Assembly (NCBI GenBank): GCA_963969365.1
Contig: OZ017754.1
Coordinates: 2,891,209-2,955,208 of the forward strand
Direction of reading: 5' to 3'
DNA: 64,000 nt
Origin: Asterochloris sp. CNOR1
Lineage: Eukaryota > Chlorophyta > Trebouxiophyceae > Trebouxiales > Trebouxiaceae
Shown piece after piece: positions 1-11,374 of the stretch. The notes below the pieces were generated by a model, which saw only the letters and a list, made by a program, of their open reading frames with translations, was not told the origin of the DNA and did no database searches. Within the stretch, counting starts at the first letter, position 1; each line of letters starts with the position of its first letter. The position numbers and the translations under genes were made by a program.

Positions 1-1139
1 GACGATCGATATGAAACAACACATCGTTCTTTAGAACCCGAGGGTGAACGGCCTCTGAAAACACAACCTCTGCACACTTCGTGCTGCTGGCATCAAAATG
101 CTGTTGCACAATTGCGGGTGCGCTTCTGGAGTGAATTTACACGCTCGCCAGGTCATGCCAACGGGCAAGTGATCACTGCAAGCCCTGGTGGAGGCGCACC
201 TCAGCAGCTGCGGAGCACTCGCTGGCATCAGTGGCAGCTGGGACAGGTTAGTTGCACATCCACTTGCAAAATGCATTTGCAGCATCAGACACACATCCTG
301 TTGATTGAGCCCTGCTTGTCACCATTTAAGCACATGTGATGTGCACTATTGTGATGCTGCGGTTGACACATGTTCACAGGGGCAGCCCACCCTTAGGTCT
401 GCCGTCTTATGCAATCAACAAGAGGCGGGTGTACATTCAGAGAGTGCTCAGCGCCCCATCATGTGCAGCAGCTGCAGTTGCAAGATGACAGTGCCTGTCC
501 CCAATTCTGAAGGCATGGCGGTGAGAAGGCATGCGCTAGCGACCAGTCTGAGGGCCCATCCCAGCCGCCTGCTTGCCCCACAAGGGTATCATGCCTGCAG
601 GCGCTGTGCTTTGTAGGGATGTCACAGCCAACAGCATTTGCGCACAGCAGGCAGCCACCAGGGTAAGCGCCGGGACACGCGGCAGGAGCGTCGACAGCTC
701 TAGTGTCGTGCCTACAGCCGGTCTGAGACTGCTAGCACAGGCAGATCCGCCCAGAACAGGCAGCGGGCGAAAGGGGCGCCCCCAGAACATGCAGCAGGAG
801 CCCTCACAGCGCTCGTCTGTCCTGCAGCCTGCTGGTGTGACGCAGCGAGCAGTGTCCGTGCACAGGCCGCTGCAGAGGTACTGCCACAGCACTTGCAGCA
901 GAAGGCCCTACAGCTCCCATGTTGTGTCTGCAGGCTGCGGGTACGGCGGCGAGCAGCGTCTGCTCACAGCTGCCAGCAGAGTGACCACCACAGGAGGTGC
1001 AGCAGGAGCCCTTGCAGTTGAAAGCCAGCCAGCAGCGCTGCACAGCCATGGTGTTCACCATGCCTGTGCACAATGATGGCATCAGTCTGACGAGGGAGGC
1101 TTGCCGCCCCCGCAACATCAAGGTGGCGGCCTCCTGCCC
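1..1139. other. unassigned left flank
   Basis: No gene could be supported here. The only coding-like stretch is plus-strand 112-247, about 45 codons that stop exactly at a good donor (CAG|GTTAGT at about 247). It could be a 5' exon of an upstream or overlapping gene, but nothing in it is recognisable. The rest reads as GC-rich, CAG/CTG-rich sequence with weak internal similarity to the minisatellite that follows. Confidence 0.4.
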
Positions 1140-1880
1140 GCCATCCATGCAGCGGGAGGGTCTCTGGTGAGCATATCATCGGCCATGCTCTAGTACCACC
1201 AGCGGTCTGGTGATGGAGTCCATGCGGCGCCCGTGCAGCCCTGCCCTCCATGGAGCAGGAGGGCTCTGGTAGGCATCTTACCGGCTGTACATCAGTGTGT
1301 GCAGCAGAAGCAGCTGGGTAGTGGAGGTCGTCTGGTGCACATACAGCCCGCCCTTTATGCAGCGGAAGGGGCTCTGGGGAGTGCTGTGCAGCGCTAGGCA
1401 GCCTGCCTACAGGCCATTGCATGCAGCGGGAGGCGCTCAAGGGAGCGCTGAGCAGCACTAGGCAGTCTGCCCCTGCGTCAGTACATGCAGCGGGAGGGGC
1501 TCTGGGGAGCACTGTGCCATACTAGGCAGCCTGCCTCTGCAACAGTGCATGCAGCAGGAGGGACTCTGGTGAGTCGTCTGCTGCCTGGCAGCGTGCACTC
1601 TGCCTCTGTACCATGGCTTCTGCCTCTGCACCACTTTACACGGCAACATTGCTCTGCTGTGCCACCTGCTGCCTATCACTTTGCCTCCGCACCTATGGAC
1701 ACAGCAGGAGGGGCTCTGGTAAGCTGCCTGCTGCCTAGCAGCACAAAGACTGCCTCTGCACCTGAGAACACAGCAGGAGGGGCTCAAGCAAGCAGTCCGC
1801 TGCCTAGCACCATGCAGTCTGCCTCAGCATGAGTGCTGACGTGCTCCATGCAGCGGGAGGAGCTCTAGCATGCTGCCTGC
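1140..1880. repeat. decayed minisatellite, core CAGCGGGAGGGGCTCTGG
   Basis: A core close to CAGCGGGAGGGGCTCTGG, usually preceded by CATG or CACA and followed by a GTGAGC- or GGAGCR-like tail, recurs near 1150, 1250, 1355, 1420, 1485, 1545, 1700, 1773 and 1848. Spacings run from about 60 to 155 bases. Several copies look like a donor splice site (CTCTGGTGAG, CTCTGGTAAG). Between cores, a second motif (TAGGCAGTCTGCC-like) recurs. Open frames across it are by-products of the repeat. Confidence 0.75.
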
Positions 1881-2054
1881 AGCAGCAGCATTTAGTCCCT
1901 ATTCATGTGCATCCAACCAGAGGCCACCGTAGAGGGTCTGGCCTCCTGCATCCTGCCAGCCTGCAGCTTCTGGCTGGTCCTACAGGCGCGTGTAGATTCT
2001 AAAATACACCTGCCAAAGGGTGGGCACAAACTTCTTTCCAAGCAGCAACACTTC

Positions 2055-5000
2055 ATGGCCTGCAGGCGTGTCGAGGACTTTGAGCTGCACAAGCAGTTGT
2101 ACAAGGGCAAGGCCAGCCTGCTGTACAGCGCGACCTGCAAGCGCACCGGGATCCCAATTGCTCTCAAGCTCTACCGCAAGGGGCGCCTCTCTGAGCTGAA
2201 CTGGCACCAGGCAAGCCCAAACCAAGGATTCTGGCCTCTCTGCCTCTGACTGTCAGCGCACAATAGCCTGCACTGGTGATCTGTGAATGCAGGCGGTGGC
2301 TCTGCTGCACTGATCCTGATTTCTGAACATACAATGTAGGGCCAGGTCAGGCATGGGCTGCAGGGTGCCCGGAACTGACAGATGCCTGCCTTGGCAAGCT
2401 TCTCAGAGCCGATCTAGTGCAGTGCAACTGCATGAATGTGCGCTCACTGTCTTAGCTGCACAGGCGGCCTGTAAGGGGCAGGCCAGCCCTCCTGGATACC
2501 TCTTGAGGTATTGGCTCTGGGCAAAGCATGTGTGGTAGCTGCATAACGGCTGCACATCACAAGTCATGCATTGCCCACTTGCTGCTCCCATCTTGTTGCT
2601 GTTTGGCTGTGTTCAGCTGCAGGATGCTGTTGCCAGCTGCTGGAGTGTATGACTTGGCTGCACAGCCGCCTGCAGCCCATAGCTGAGCGGCAAGATTTGG
2701 CTTTTGCAGCACGACATCTTGGTGTCTGCAGCACAACATATTGTCCAGCAGGCCAAGTTGGTGCCAGCCTCTCCTGCTGGTCCGAGTTGTCTTGTTGGGC
2801 TCACCTGTGAGGTGCTGCTGACTGCAGGTTGAGCGTGAGATCCGGCTGCACAGCTGCCTGCAGCATGATAGCATCATCTCGCTGTACGCGGCCTTTGAGG
2901 ATGACCAGCACGTCTACCTGGCGCAGGAGTTTGCCTCAGGTGAGAACGCCTCACAGAGACTGGCGCTGAGCCTAGTAAAACCGGTAAGCTAGGCACATGA
3001 ATCGTCAGCTAGACACATCAAAGGTGAGCTAGACACGTGAAGTCCATCAGTTGGTGCTGTCAAGGAGGGGCTGGTGCAGGCGCTGGCTTCTGGTCAGGCT
3101 GTGATCCATGGAGGTGCTGCTGCTGGATGATGGCTTACTCTCAACCTGCAGCTGCTTTTGCTATGAGCAGCCCATACTGTACAGTCTGCAGTTCCAGGCA
3201 CCCCCTGGAGCACCTGTGCACACTCAGCTGCTCTTGCAGACTGGTGTGGTGTTCACACTTTGCTCATCAACAGGGGCACCCTTTACAATGAATCTAAGCG
3301 CAGCGTGATCTGTAATGCATGCCTGCTGCAGCTGCTCCCTGTTCTGTAACAGCCCAATGCCAATGCTGTGCTCTGCATGGGCACACCAGGACATGAGCCT
3401 ACAGCCAGCTGAGGTCCAGAACGCCTGTATGACATGGGAAGACCTGTACAAAGAGCATAAGCTCCATGCCCAGGGGCTGAGGCGCCCGCGTGCATGCAGC
3501 TTGTGTCATCCAGCCGACAAGCTGCTGCTGTGCCCTGCACGGGGTGATATGTTGCAATGTTGGCGCAGTCTCAGCACCTTACCCGCCCAATGGGTGCTGC
3601 AGCATGACAATCTGCATGTCTCCTGTGCTGCACAGGGGGCGACCTGTATGAGGAGCTCAAGCGCAGCGGGGGCCAGATGAAGGAGAAGCGCACCTCGAGG
3701 GACGTGCTGCAGCCATGCCTCTCTGCTCTGGCCTACCTGCACACCAAGGTGTGCCGTAGTTGCATGTGCTGACCTGGTGGGTGCAGCAAGTGACAGAATT
3801 TCCGCCTGTTCGGCCACTGGCCAATCTTTATACCAAGGCGTGCCATCACTGCTTGTGCTGGCTCAGCGGGCGCAGCAAGAGGGAAAGACAGACTGCCTGT
3901 CCGCCGTGTACCCAGCACATGCATGCGCTGACCTGGCGAGTGCTGCAAGATAGAGAGAGCGTCTGCCTGAGGGCGATGCAGGGCATCATTCACCGTGACA
4001 TCAAGCCGGAGAACATCCTGCTGACGGCAGACAAGGCTGTGAAGCTGGCAGACTTCGGGCTGTCCATCGATGCCAGTGAGGAGCGTCCAGTGACGCGTGC
4101 GGGCACGCTTGACTACATGGCCCCCGAGGTGGGGTCCAGGCAGGGTTCTGTGCTTCCAGGCCATGACCGTCATTGTGGTCGGCAGGCATGAGGGCATGCT
4201 GGGCTGCACGACACGCAAGGCACGTGAAGGCTGCGGTCGTCTGTACTCCCAGGCCATCGGCTTACGACAATGGGCAGGGCGCCACTCTCCTTTTGGGGCT
4301 CAAGGGGCGCCTGCCTTGGCCTGTGACGTGGGTACGCTAAAGTACAGTGGCGCCTGAGGTACCTCAAGGGCTGGGATCTGCCCTTGTTGCTCTCTTGGTC
4401 CACAAGCAGGCGGGGAGCTAGGGCGTAAGGGCGGGGTGAATGTGTACCCATACTTGCACGACTTTGAGTTTGAATGAGTGGGTCGAAATCTTCAGTCTTG
4501 AGCAAACAGCTTGTTGCCTGTGTTCTGTTGGTGGGCTGGCATGCTGGACCACATGGCGCAAAACGTGGGGGGCAGGCCACACATTGTGTCTGCATGTTGT
4601 TAGTGTCTGGCCATGCACCTGAGACACTGGGAGACAACATTGATGGTGAAACCCATGCAGGACCACTTCTGTGCAAACGGAAACAAGCCCCCTCTGCGGC
4701 TTAGCCAGATATGCCCACTCTCTTGCAGGTTGCGGTGTGCCTACATGGAATTCCACCTGTGTGCTCCACATCAGGCCTGCCTAGACTCATCTGCTCCCTC
4801 CTTGCTGGTGTGTCCAAGAACCACCACCCATGTGCTCTGCATCAGGTGTTCTAAATCCACTTTGGCCCCTCCCCTGCAGGTGCTGGTTTGCCCCGAGAAG
4901 AGCCATCCCCGGGAGAACAAGGACAAGGTCTTGCTGGGCTACACCAACATGGTGGATGCTTGGGCGATGGGCATCCTCGCCTTTGAGCTCATTGTTGGGC

Positions 5001-8000
5001 ATCCGCCCTTTGAGAAGGAAAGTCGGGCGGCCACCTACGAGCACATCATGTACCGCAAGCCCTCCTTTCCAGCCTGGATGACAGATGAGGCACGCGACTT
5101 CATCATGACAGCCCTCACCAAGGTAGGGCAGGGTGTTGCCCAAAGGGCAGGTGATGGCTGTGTTGCTGGGGGATGGAGAAGGCTGATTAAAGCTGGCCTT
5201 TGAGCTGTAATCAAGGTGAAGGAGACAGACATCTGACCACCTTACACAAAGCATGCTGACGCACAGAGGCAAGTGTGCTGCTTGTGTTTCTGCAATGGAC
5301 AATCTGCCTTGGACCCTTCAACAGCTGCACACCACTAGCACAGCAGTGGGAGAGCAGTGGGGGACCTGTTGGGCTCTTAATGTAAAATCTCTCAACCCCA
5401 TCTGCAAGCGGAGGACCTCACTTTCCCTGCAGGCTGCCCGGAAGCGGCCGGCAGTGGGAGACCTGTTGGGGCACCCCTGGATCGCGCTGCACCAGAAGCG
5501 GGCGGCACCCGTGGTGGACGTGGGACGGGGATCCTCGTGCGACATGGCCTCTCTGGGGAGTGTCGGGTCTGACATGTCCACTGGCACGGCGGCGCCCGCT
5601 GACGCCCTCAGGTGAGCTCTTCCTGCCTGGCCCTGGGGACACACTGGGGCCTCTGCTTCAAGCTGCCCTCTCTTGCTTTCACCCCTCAACCCTATCTTTT
5701 TGTGGGTGCTCTCCATGCCTGCCTGCCTGCAGTTAAGTCTGGGCGTTGCAAGGTGCTCACAGCTGCTGCCTCTGCACCGCAACTAGGTGTCACAACTGGT
5801 CGGCCACTCCAAGCAATCACACAGGCACTGGTCATGGCCCCACAAAGGCTTCTTTGCAGCACTGCTCATTCGCCGGTGGGAGGTATCATCAACAGCCCCG
5901 GAGGAGGCACCACAGAGCTGCCAGCCTCAAGCCACAGCAGCACTGGTCTCTAAGAAGGACAGTCAGTCTGACCCCACCCTCAATCCTCGGCATGCAGAGC
6001 AGCAGCCCTTCCAACAGGTGCTCCTCTTCCTGGGTGCAGGGTCAGTGCCGCCAGCAGCAGCCTGCAGGGAGAGGCGGCGCGCACGTCGGGGGCGAGCATG
6101 ACATCCACGCAGGCCGTGCCGGCGGCGGCTGGGAGCCCCTTCAGTGGGGCAGCCATGCGCCCCTCAGGGGCCAGCACCTCCATGAGGGGCAGCACTGTGT
6201 CCAGCATCGGGAGGAACAGCAGCGAGGCATCCAAGGTGAGCATGGCTTCCAGGCAAGTTGTGCCGGCGGCTGCCAGCCCCTTTCAGTAGCGGGGCAGCCA
6301 TGCGCCCCTTCAGGGGCCAGCACGTCCACGAGGGCCAGCACTGTGTCCCGCACTGGGATGAGATGAACAGCAGCGAGATGTGCAAGGTGGGTTTGACCTG
6401 CCAGGACTTTCCAGGGAAGCTCCTGACAAGATGTTACTCTGTGTATAGCAACGTCTACAGCATTAGAGGGAGGATCAGCAGGGGGGCGTCCAAAATGGCT
6501 CAGACCTGGCAGCTTTAGGGTTGGTCCTGGCAGGGGATCAGCATTTGATCCTGGCAGGGCTGTTTCATCACAGGTGGACAGCAGCAGGGCCGTATCAGGA
6601 CATGTTGACCAGACATGGCGCGCAGGATCTGCTGAGAGTGCCCTGATGCTGCACGTCAGGTGAGTGCCCTGCAAGCAGGCAACAATCTTGGCATAATGAA
6701 GGGCAGCCAATGGCGCCGATGCATGCCCCACATGCCACCTCAGCCCCGCAGGAGGACGGCAGCACTACAGGCAGCGAGGCAGCAGGTCGGGTGCAGGCCC
6801 GTACGCTTGGAGGCAGGCAGAAAGAAGGAAAACGGCAGCCTGCCCAGACACTGATGCATGTCTCATACCGCACCTGGGCGCCACAGGAGGACAGCGGCAA
6901 TGCAAGCAGTGCTGCAGCATGGCGGGTGCACAGCCTTCTGCACCAAGGGCAGGCAACTCCAAAACTGGACCACATGGGTGGCCTGCCCACACCTGGATGC
7001 ATGTCTCACACACACATGGGTCACACACCGCCCCTGACATCCGCAACCCGCGCCCTGTAGGAGGGCGGCAAGGGGGACAGCGAGGGCGGCCTGTCTACCA
7101 TGATGTCCTGGTCATCCAGCATTCGTAATGGCGTCATGAAACTGCTCAGCAGCAGTGGGTCCTCTAAAACCCTGGGCGCCTCGGCCGACCAAGCGATGGC
7201 AGCAGCCAATGAGGAGCAGCAGCGGGCGGGGGCAGGTGGGGCAACCTAGGTCAATCACTCCTCAGCAGCTGCTGAGGCAGGCAGTGTCAGCATGCTCCAG
7301 CAGCAGGGGAAGGCTGATGTTGTGTGACTGCCTAGCTTTGCAGCGCGGCATTTGTCTGGCCCCACGTCGCCAGCAGGGGCTGTTCGTGTGCCTGCTGACA
7401 CTGCCTGCTTGGGCTCCGCTGCAGGGGCCAGGCAGCTGGCCCATACTGGCAGCAGAGGGTTGTTTCTTCTGTCTACTGACTCTGGCAGCTTGGGCTCTGC
7501 TGCAGGGGACAGGCAGCTGGCCCACACCGGCAGCGTGCGTGTTGGCGGCCAGGACAGCGCCTCGTCCCTGCACAAGTGGCCGATCTCCCACGCCAGCAGC
7601 GCGGGGGCCGAGCAGCTGTCCGCAGCCAGCCGGGCGGCACGGCGGGAGCAGGCAGCCCTGGGGCAGAAGGCACGACGGGGGGCCCTGGACAACCCGCAGA
7701 GCATGGCGGCAGCGGCTGCAGCCAAGGCGGCGGCCCGCAACGCGGCAGCTCAGCTCGAGCGCTCAGCCATCTCCAGCTCGGCGAGCGCGGCCCACGGGGA
7801 GCCAGCCATGTCAGCCGGAGGCCAGGGCTTTGCAGCGGGTGCAGGCTCGCGTGTCAGCAGCGGCGGGCAAGGCGGCAGCGGACGAAGATCCCCGAGCGGT
7901 AGCGGAGCGCATCACAGCCCTGGGGGGCGCACCGCCAGCGACGCGCCCTCGCCTGTGGTCGAGAGCGGGCCCGGCAGCTTCTCGCGGCCAGGCATGGTGC

Positions 8001-11000
8001 CGCCCATGATCAACACAGCCAACCTGTCGCCCAGGTGAGCAACACAGAGCAACACAGGGCCATGCACACTGATGGCAACGATTCATGCGATTACCCATGG
8101 TGCCCCATGTCAGCTGAGTGCCCAGGTGAGGAAGGAGGACCAAGGCAGACGGATCCTGCGCTTCTTGCAGGCAGGCATGATGGTCCCAGTTACCACAGCT
8201 GGCCTGCTGCCCGGGTAAGGGAGGAGGGGCAATGCAGACTGATCCCCGCCCAATCAGCCAAGCTCACGGTGCTTCACTATGGCCAGCCTGCTGCCCGGCT
8301 GAGGGGCAATGCTTTGTGGCTCCTGGGGTTCTTACTCTGCAGGTGCAGCTCTTCCTCACCTGTGCTGTCAGGCTTGCACATCCAGCCGCTGTCAGCAGGA
8401 GCAGCAGAGAGCTCTACGGTTGCATCTGCAGGGTGTCCTCGGTTAGAGTCTGCTGCAGGAGCAGCCTGCAAACGCCCAACTCAGCAGCCATCCTGTCGCA
8501 TCTTCATCTCGGTGCCTTGCTGCTGTGTCAGTGGCTGTGAACTCCTCACAGTCTTGTGTGTCTCTCTGCATGCACTGACCCTGCCGCTGCCCAACTTTCT
8601 GCTCCCATGAAAGTGGGTCCCCCAGGCGCAATCTGGCTGCTGGCAGCCAGCAGCTGCAAGCCACTGTCTGCATTCACCCTTGCCCTGCTGCAGGGTTACG
8701 CGGACCACGGCCTCCCCGGAGAGCGCCTCCCCTGCGCGGTTGTCTGCCTCTGAGCAGGCGGCAGCAGCCGGGGTTCCCAGCGGCCTGGCGAGGCTGAATG
8801 TGCAGCCGTCAGCTGCTCCAGGCGGGGCGGAAAGGACCTCGCCTGGGTCGCCAGACTCTGTGTCCAGCCTGCCAAGCCCCTTCGCCAATGTGTCGCCACG
8901 TGCGGGCCGCATGGCTCAGCCCCTGTCACGGCGGCGGGCCATGCAGGGCACAGGTGGGCTGCCGCAATGACACAATGATGGCTGGCGTGATTCTCATGGG
9001 GCATCCCTTCCCCGTGGAGTGCATCTGCAGGAGGAACCCCCAAGGCCTTCTCATACTGCAGCATATGCTCTTGCTGTGCCATTTCAAAGCTGTGCCCAGC
9101 TGTCCAGCTCATGGCTGCGTCTGGAGGCTTGCAGTCAACAACCAAGGCCAAGCACCTGTAGCTGCGGTCATTGCAGTTTCTCAGCCTCCTGCACTGTGCT
9201 GCCTGCAGGTCAGGCCAGCAGCAGCAACCTGGGGGACACTGCCGTCATCTCCACCGCTGGCAGCTACAGCCCCTCCACCTCCCGGCTGAATCTTGTGTCG
9301 GGGCAGCACAGCACCACCTCTGCCCTGGGCTGCGCAGGGCGCCGCAATTCTGTGCAGGTGGGCTGCACTTCCTGTTGTCATCAGCAGGTGGCACGTCTGC
9401 CCCCTGTTGACTCAGCCGGATTGTCCCCTTGCCATGCACGGCTGGCTTGGCGTCGCAACTCTGTAAAGGTAGGCCACCCTCTCTGTTCAGAGCTCGCCTG
9501 GCTGTCTGGTTGTTGAGCACGGCTGGCGCCGCAACTCTGTGCAGCTCGATCACCCATTCTCTATCTAGCCAGCTGGGCTGTCCACATGCCAAGCACTGCT
9601 GGCTGATTGCAACTCTGTGAAGGTGGATCATTCCCTCTCTGTTGACCAAGCTGAGCCGTCCACCTCTCAAACACTGCTAGAGGGGCGGAGCACCTCTGTG
9701 CAGGGTTGTCATTCGCTCTCTGTTGAGCCAGCCATGCTGCATGCTTAAGCACTGCTGGCTGGCGTTGTGAGTCTGCCTTCAGCCAGGCCACTTTCCCCTT
9801 TTGAGCCTGTTGGACTGCCTGATTGCGTACGCATCCCTTGGCCCAAGGGTGATTGCTTTTGGCTCACAGCCCTCGCAGCTCACCGTGTGCGCCTGTGCCT
9901 GTGCAGATGCCTGATCATGCCCTGGAGGAGTTGTCGGGGTCGGTGGCCCCTCTGGGGATTGAAGCCACCCGGAGCAAGAGCGTGGTGCTCCCCAGCAGCA
10001 TCGCAGATGCGGGGGTCAGGGCTGTGCATGGTGAGCAGCACCGACAATCGCCAGCAATCGGCTGACACCAAGGTCATCAATCTTAGCGGACCCTCTGCGG
10101 ATGATGCTGCAGCTCTGCATCGTTCACGTCTGTACCGTCCCCTCTGTTTGTGAGCGCCCTCTCTCAGCTGGCTCTCAATGATTGCTTGGCTGGCAGAGCA
10201 CCATCTCAGCATCTCGATCAGGCCATCTGAATGGTGCACGACTACACTTATCGCCGCCATCACGCAGTCAGCCAAGAGCACACCCTCGCCCGACCCACAA
10301 CTCCAGAGGTGGTGCTGCACGCAGCCCAGTGCATGCGCCAGGGGTATTGAGCAACAGCCATGGAATGTTTGATGTACCCAGTGTCTACAAGACAGCTGCA
10401 GGCGCCGTCAGCAATGCAGTTGTTGGGGACAGCTGTCTGCCTCATGTGGTGCTGTCTGCTGCACCAGCTCGTTCCTCAGCCCTGACAGCACGCCAGACAG
10501 GCTGGTGTGCACGACCTCGCCCACCCCTGCAATGGCTCAGGCCGATGTTGATGGGGCCTTAGGGGCAGACAAAGATCGATTTGGAATGCTCGGGGTCATG
10601 GTCAGTGGTGATGCACATGCATCACAGGTGCACTGCCATTCACTGTGGAGCTGCACCCATTTCAGATGGCTGAAAGCTTACAGCCACCATGGTGCCTGTG
10701 GGCATGGCGGTGCAGTTCAGGTACGCCTGGTGTGCTGCTGCTGCAGGGGCCCCTGGGGGGAGCGGGAAAGCGCTGAAGCCCAGCAGGATGTCATCCCAGG
10801 GCCTGTTTGCCATGGGTGTCATGCAGGTGAGGGCCCGTTTGCCATGGATGCAATGCAGCTGATATGACTTTTGTTGCAGGAGGAGGAGTCCCGTGTCTGA
10901 GACAGTGGCAAGTTCATCTCTCTTTGGTGTTGCCATATGTTGTTCTGCAGGGATTGATGGGTTGCTGGTAGGCCAGATCACATGTTGCTTTTCTAGCAGG

Positions 11001-11374
11001 AGATATTCCCAAAACATCCTGCCACTATCTGGTTGAGTAGGGGGGCAAATAACATCTGCCCGCATGCTGAGAGCTGCTTGTCAGACTCCCTGGTTCATGC
11101 TGCCCTGACACCTGCTGTCCACTGTTGCATATCAGGTACATCAGCCTTTGACCAGCTGTCATTGCTGCATTGAGCCCTGCTCCCCCTACAGCTCTGAGCT
11201 GCCTGTGTGGTGCCTGTGCAGGGCGGGCAACACCCTGCTCAGCTGCTCAGCCCAGGAGAGGGGCCTGAGGCCACCTCAGGTCAGGACAGGATGTATGCCG
11301 CGCCAGGAAGCACCCCCTCCCCCCTCAGCAGTGCCTCTGACAACCTCATACGAGCCCATGTGCCACGCACATGA
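2055..11374 (+). CDS. Aurora-like Ser/Thr protein kinase, CALK type (multi-exon)
   Basis: Exons read with consistent phases: 2055-2210, 2828-2939, 3636-3748, 3982-4128, 4880-5122, 5433-5611, 6040-6235, 7061-7235, 7506-8034, 8694-8953, 9209-9357 and 9907-10030. Less certain pieces lie near 10267-10600 and 10747-10826, with a last exon at 11222-11374 ending in TGA. The first six exons give a full kinase domain: ALK (ATP lysine), VERE (helix C Glu), HRDIKPEN catalytic loop, [14 protein letters not shown], and [12 protein letters not shown] in lobe C. The glycine loop is poor ([11 protein letters not shown]). The long Ser/Ala/Gly-rich tail has no recognised domain. Layout and motifs match the Chlamydomonas CALK family of Aurora-like kinases, known there for roles in flagellar shedding and length. 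The start ATG at 2055 is the nearest in-frame one; because a possible acceptor (CTGCAG) follows it at once, the true N-terminus may lie upstream. The first intron appears to use a GC donor. An alternative short end (stop at 10900) is less likely because the 11222 exon is strongly coding-like. Confidence 0.8.
2975..3045 (+). repeat. short tandem repeat at a donor, kinase intron 2
   Basis: About three copies of a 24-26 base unit (GGTAAGCTAGGCACATGAA, then variants with CAGCTAGACACATCAA and GTGAGCTAGACACGTGAA) follow about 40 bases after the donor at 2940. Each copy again carries a donor-like GGTAAGC or GGTGAGC. Confidence 0.7.
3740..3985 (+). repeat. echo repeat of exon end plus donor (kinase intron 3)
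   Basis: The exon end and donor ACCAAGGTGTGCC at 3742, followed by TGTGCTGACCTGG and GCAGCAAG, is echoed at 3831 (TACCAAGGCGTGCC, then TGTGCTGGCTC and GCAGCAAG) and again at about 3908 (ATGCGCTGACCTGG, GCTGCAAG). The period is about 78-89 bases. The copies fill the whole 233-base intron. Confidence 0.8.
4721..4895 (+). repeat. echo repeat of acceptor plus exon start (kinase intron 4)
   Basis: The real acceptor and exon start at 4873-4895 (CTGCAGGTGCTGGTTTGCC) is preceded by two decayed copies, at about 4799 (TTGCTGGTGTGTCC) and 4723 (TTGCAGGTTGCGGTGTGCC). The period is about 75 bases. The middle copy even keeps the LLVCP reading of the true exon. Confidence 0.75.
5338..5475 (+). repeat. echo of exon core GGGAGACCTGTTGGG (kinase intron 5)
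   Basis: GCAGTGGGAGAGCAGTGGGG, then GACCTGTTGGGCTC at about 5343-5378 echoes exon bases GCAGTGGGAGACCTGTTGGG at about 5451-5470, which encode AVGDLLG. It lies wholly inside the intron upstream of the real exon. Confidence 0.7.
6115..6400 (+). repeat. echo of a 3' exon half plus donor (kinase)
   Basis: The exon segment at about 6116-6240 (GTGCCGGCGGCGGC ... AACAGCAGCGAGGCATCCAAG|GTGAGC) is repeated at about 6260-6392 (GTGCCGGCGGCTGCC ... AACAGCAGCGAGATGTGCAAG|GTGGGT). The second copy has small indels that break the frame, so it is an intronic echo or a very recent failed exon. Confidence 0.85.
6725..7080 (+). repeat. echo of acceptor plus exon start, three copies (kinase)
   Basis: CGCAGGAGGACGGCAGCAC (about 6746), CACAGGAGGACAGCGGCAA (about 6882) and the true boundary TGTAGGAGGGCGGCAAGGG (about 7057) line up. 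Each is preceded by a CATGTCTCAYACCGC- or CACATGCC-type stretch. The period is about 135-175 bases. Confidence 0.75.
7415..7535 (+). repeat. echo of acceptor plus exon start (kinase)
   Basis: CTGCAGGGGCCAGGCAGCTG, then GCCCATACTGGCAGC at about 7420-7455 duplicates the true acceptor and exon start CTGCAGGGGACAGGCAGCTG, then GCCCACACCGGCAGC at about 7500-7535. The spacing is about 80 bases and identity is about 90%. Confidence 0.9.
8000..8310 (+). repeat. echo of exon end plus donor, three copies (kinase)
   Basis: The exon end at about 7990-8040 (GGCATGGTGCCGCCC ... CTGTCGCCCAG|GTGAGC) is echoed at about 8173-8225 (GGCATGATGGTCCC ... CTGCTGCCCGG|GTAAGG) and about 8268-8305 (ACGGTGCTTCAC ... 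CTGCTGCCCGGCTGAGG). Both echoes keep a donor-like end. Confidence 0.75.
9330..9760 (+). repeat. tandem echo of exon end plus donor, five copies (kinase)
   Basis: The true exon end GCCGCAATTCTGTGCAG|GTGGG (about 9341-9362) is followed by copies near 9451 (GTCGCAACTCTGTAAAGGTAGG), 9531 (GCCGCAACTCTGTGCAGCTCG), 9608 (TTGCAACTCTGTGAAGGTGG) and about 9690 (CACCTCTGTGCAGGGTTGTC). Copies are separated by YATTCYCTCTCTGTTGA- and CACTGCTGGCTGG-type spacers. The period is about 80 bases. Each copy contains, or once contained, a usable donor. Confidence 0.9.
10795..10865 (+). repeat. direct tandem duplication across an exon/intron border (kinase)
   Basis: GGGCCTGTTTGCCATGGGTG, then TCATGCAGGTGA (about 10799-10830), is followed directly by GGGCCCGTTTGCCATGGATG, then CAATGCAGCTGA (about 10832-10863). 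This is a head-to-tail duplication of about 33 bases spanning the last exon codons and the donor. It is the shortest and least decayed example in the window. Confidence 0.85.

Noticed and set aside
9330-9760. A CRISPR-like array (regular direct repeats about every 80 bases)
   Set aside because: Units are imperfect, spacers are also related to each other, and the repeat is an exon end with its donor. The setting is a eukaryotic intron.
10880-10900. Alternative kinase C-terminus EEESRV followed by TGA
   Set aside because: It is possible as an alternative end, but the exon at 11222-11374 splices in the same phase and has much stronger coding character.
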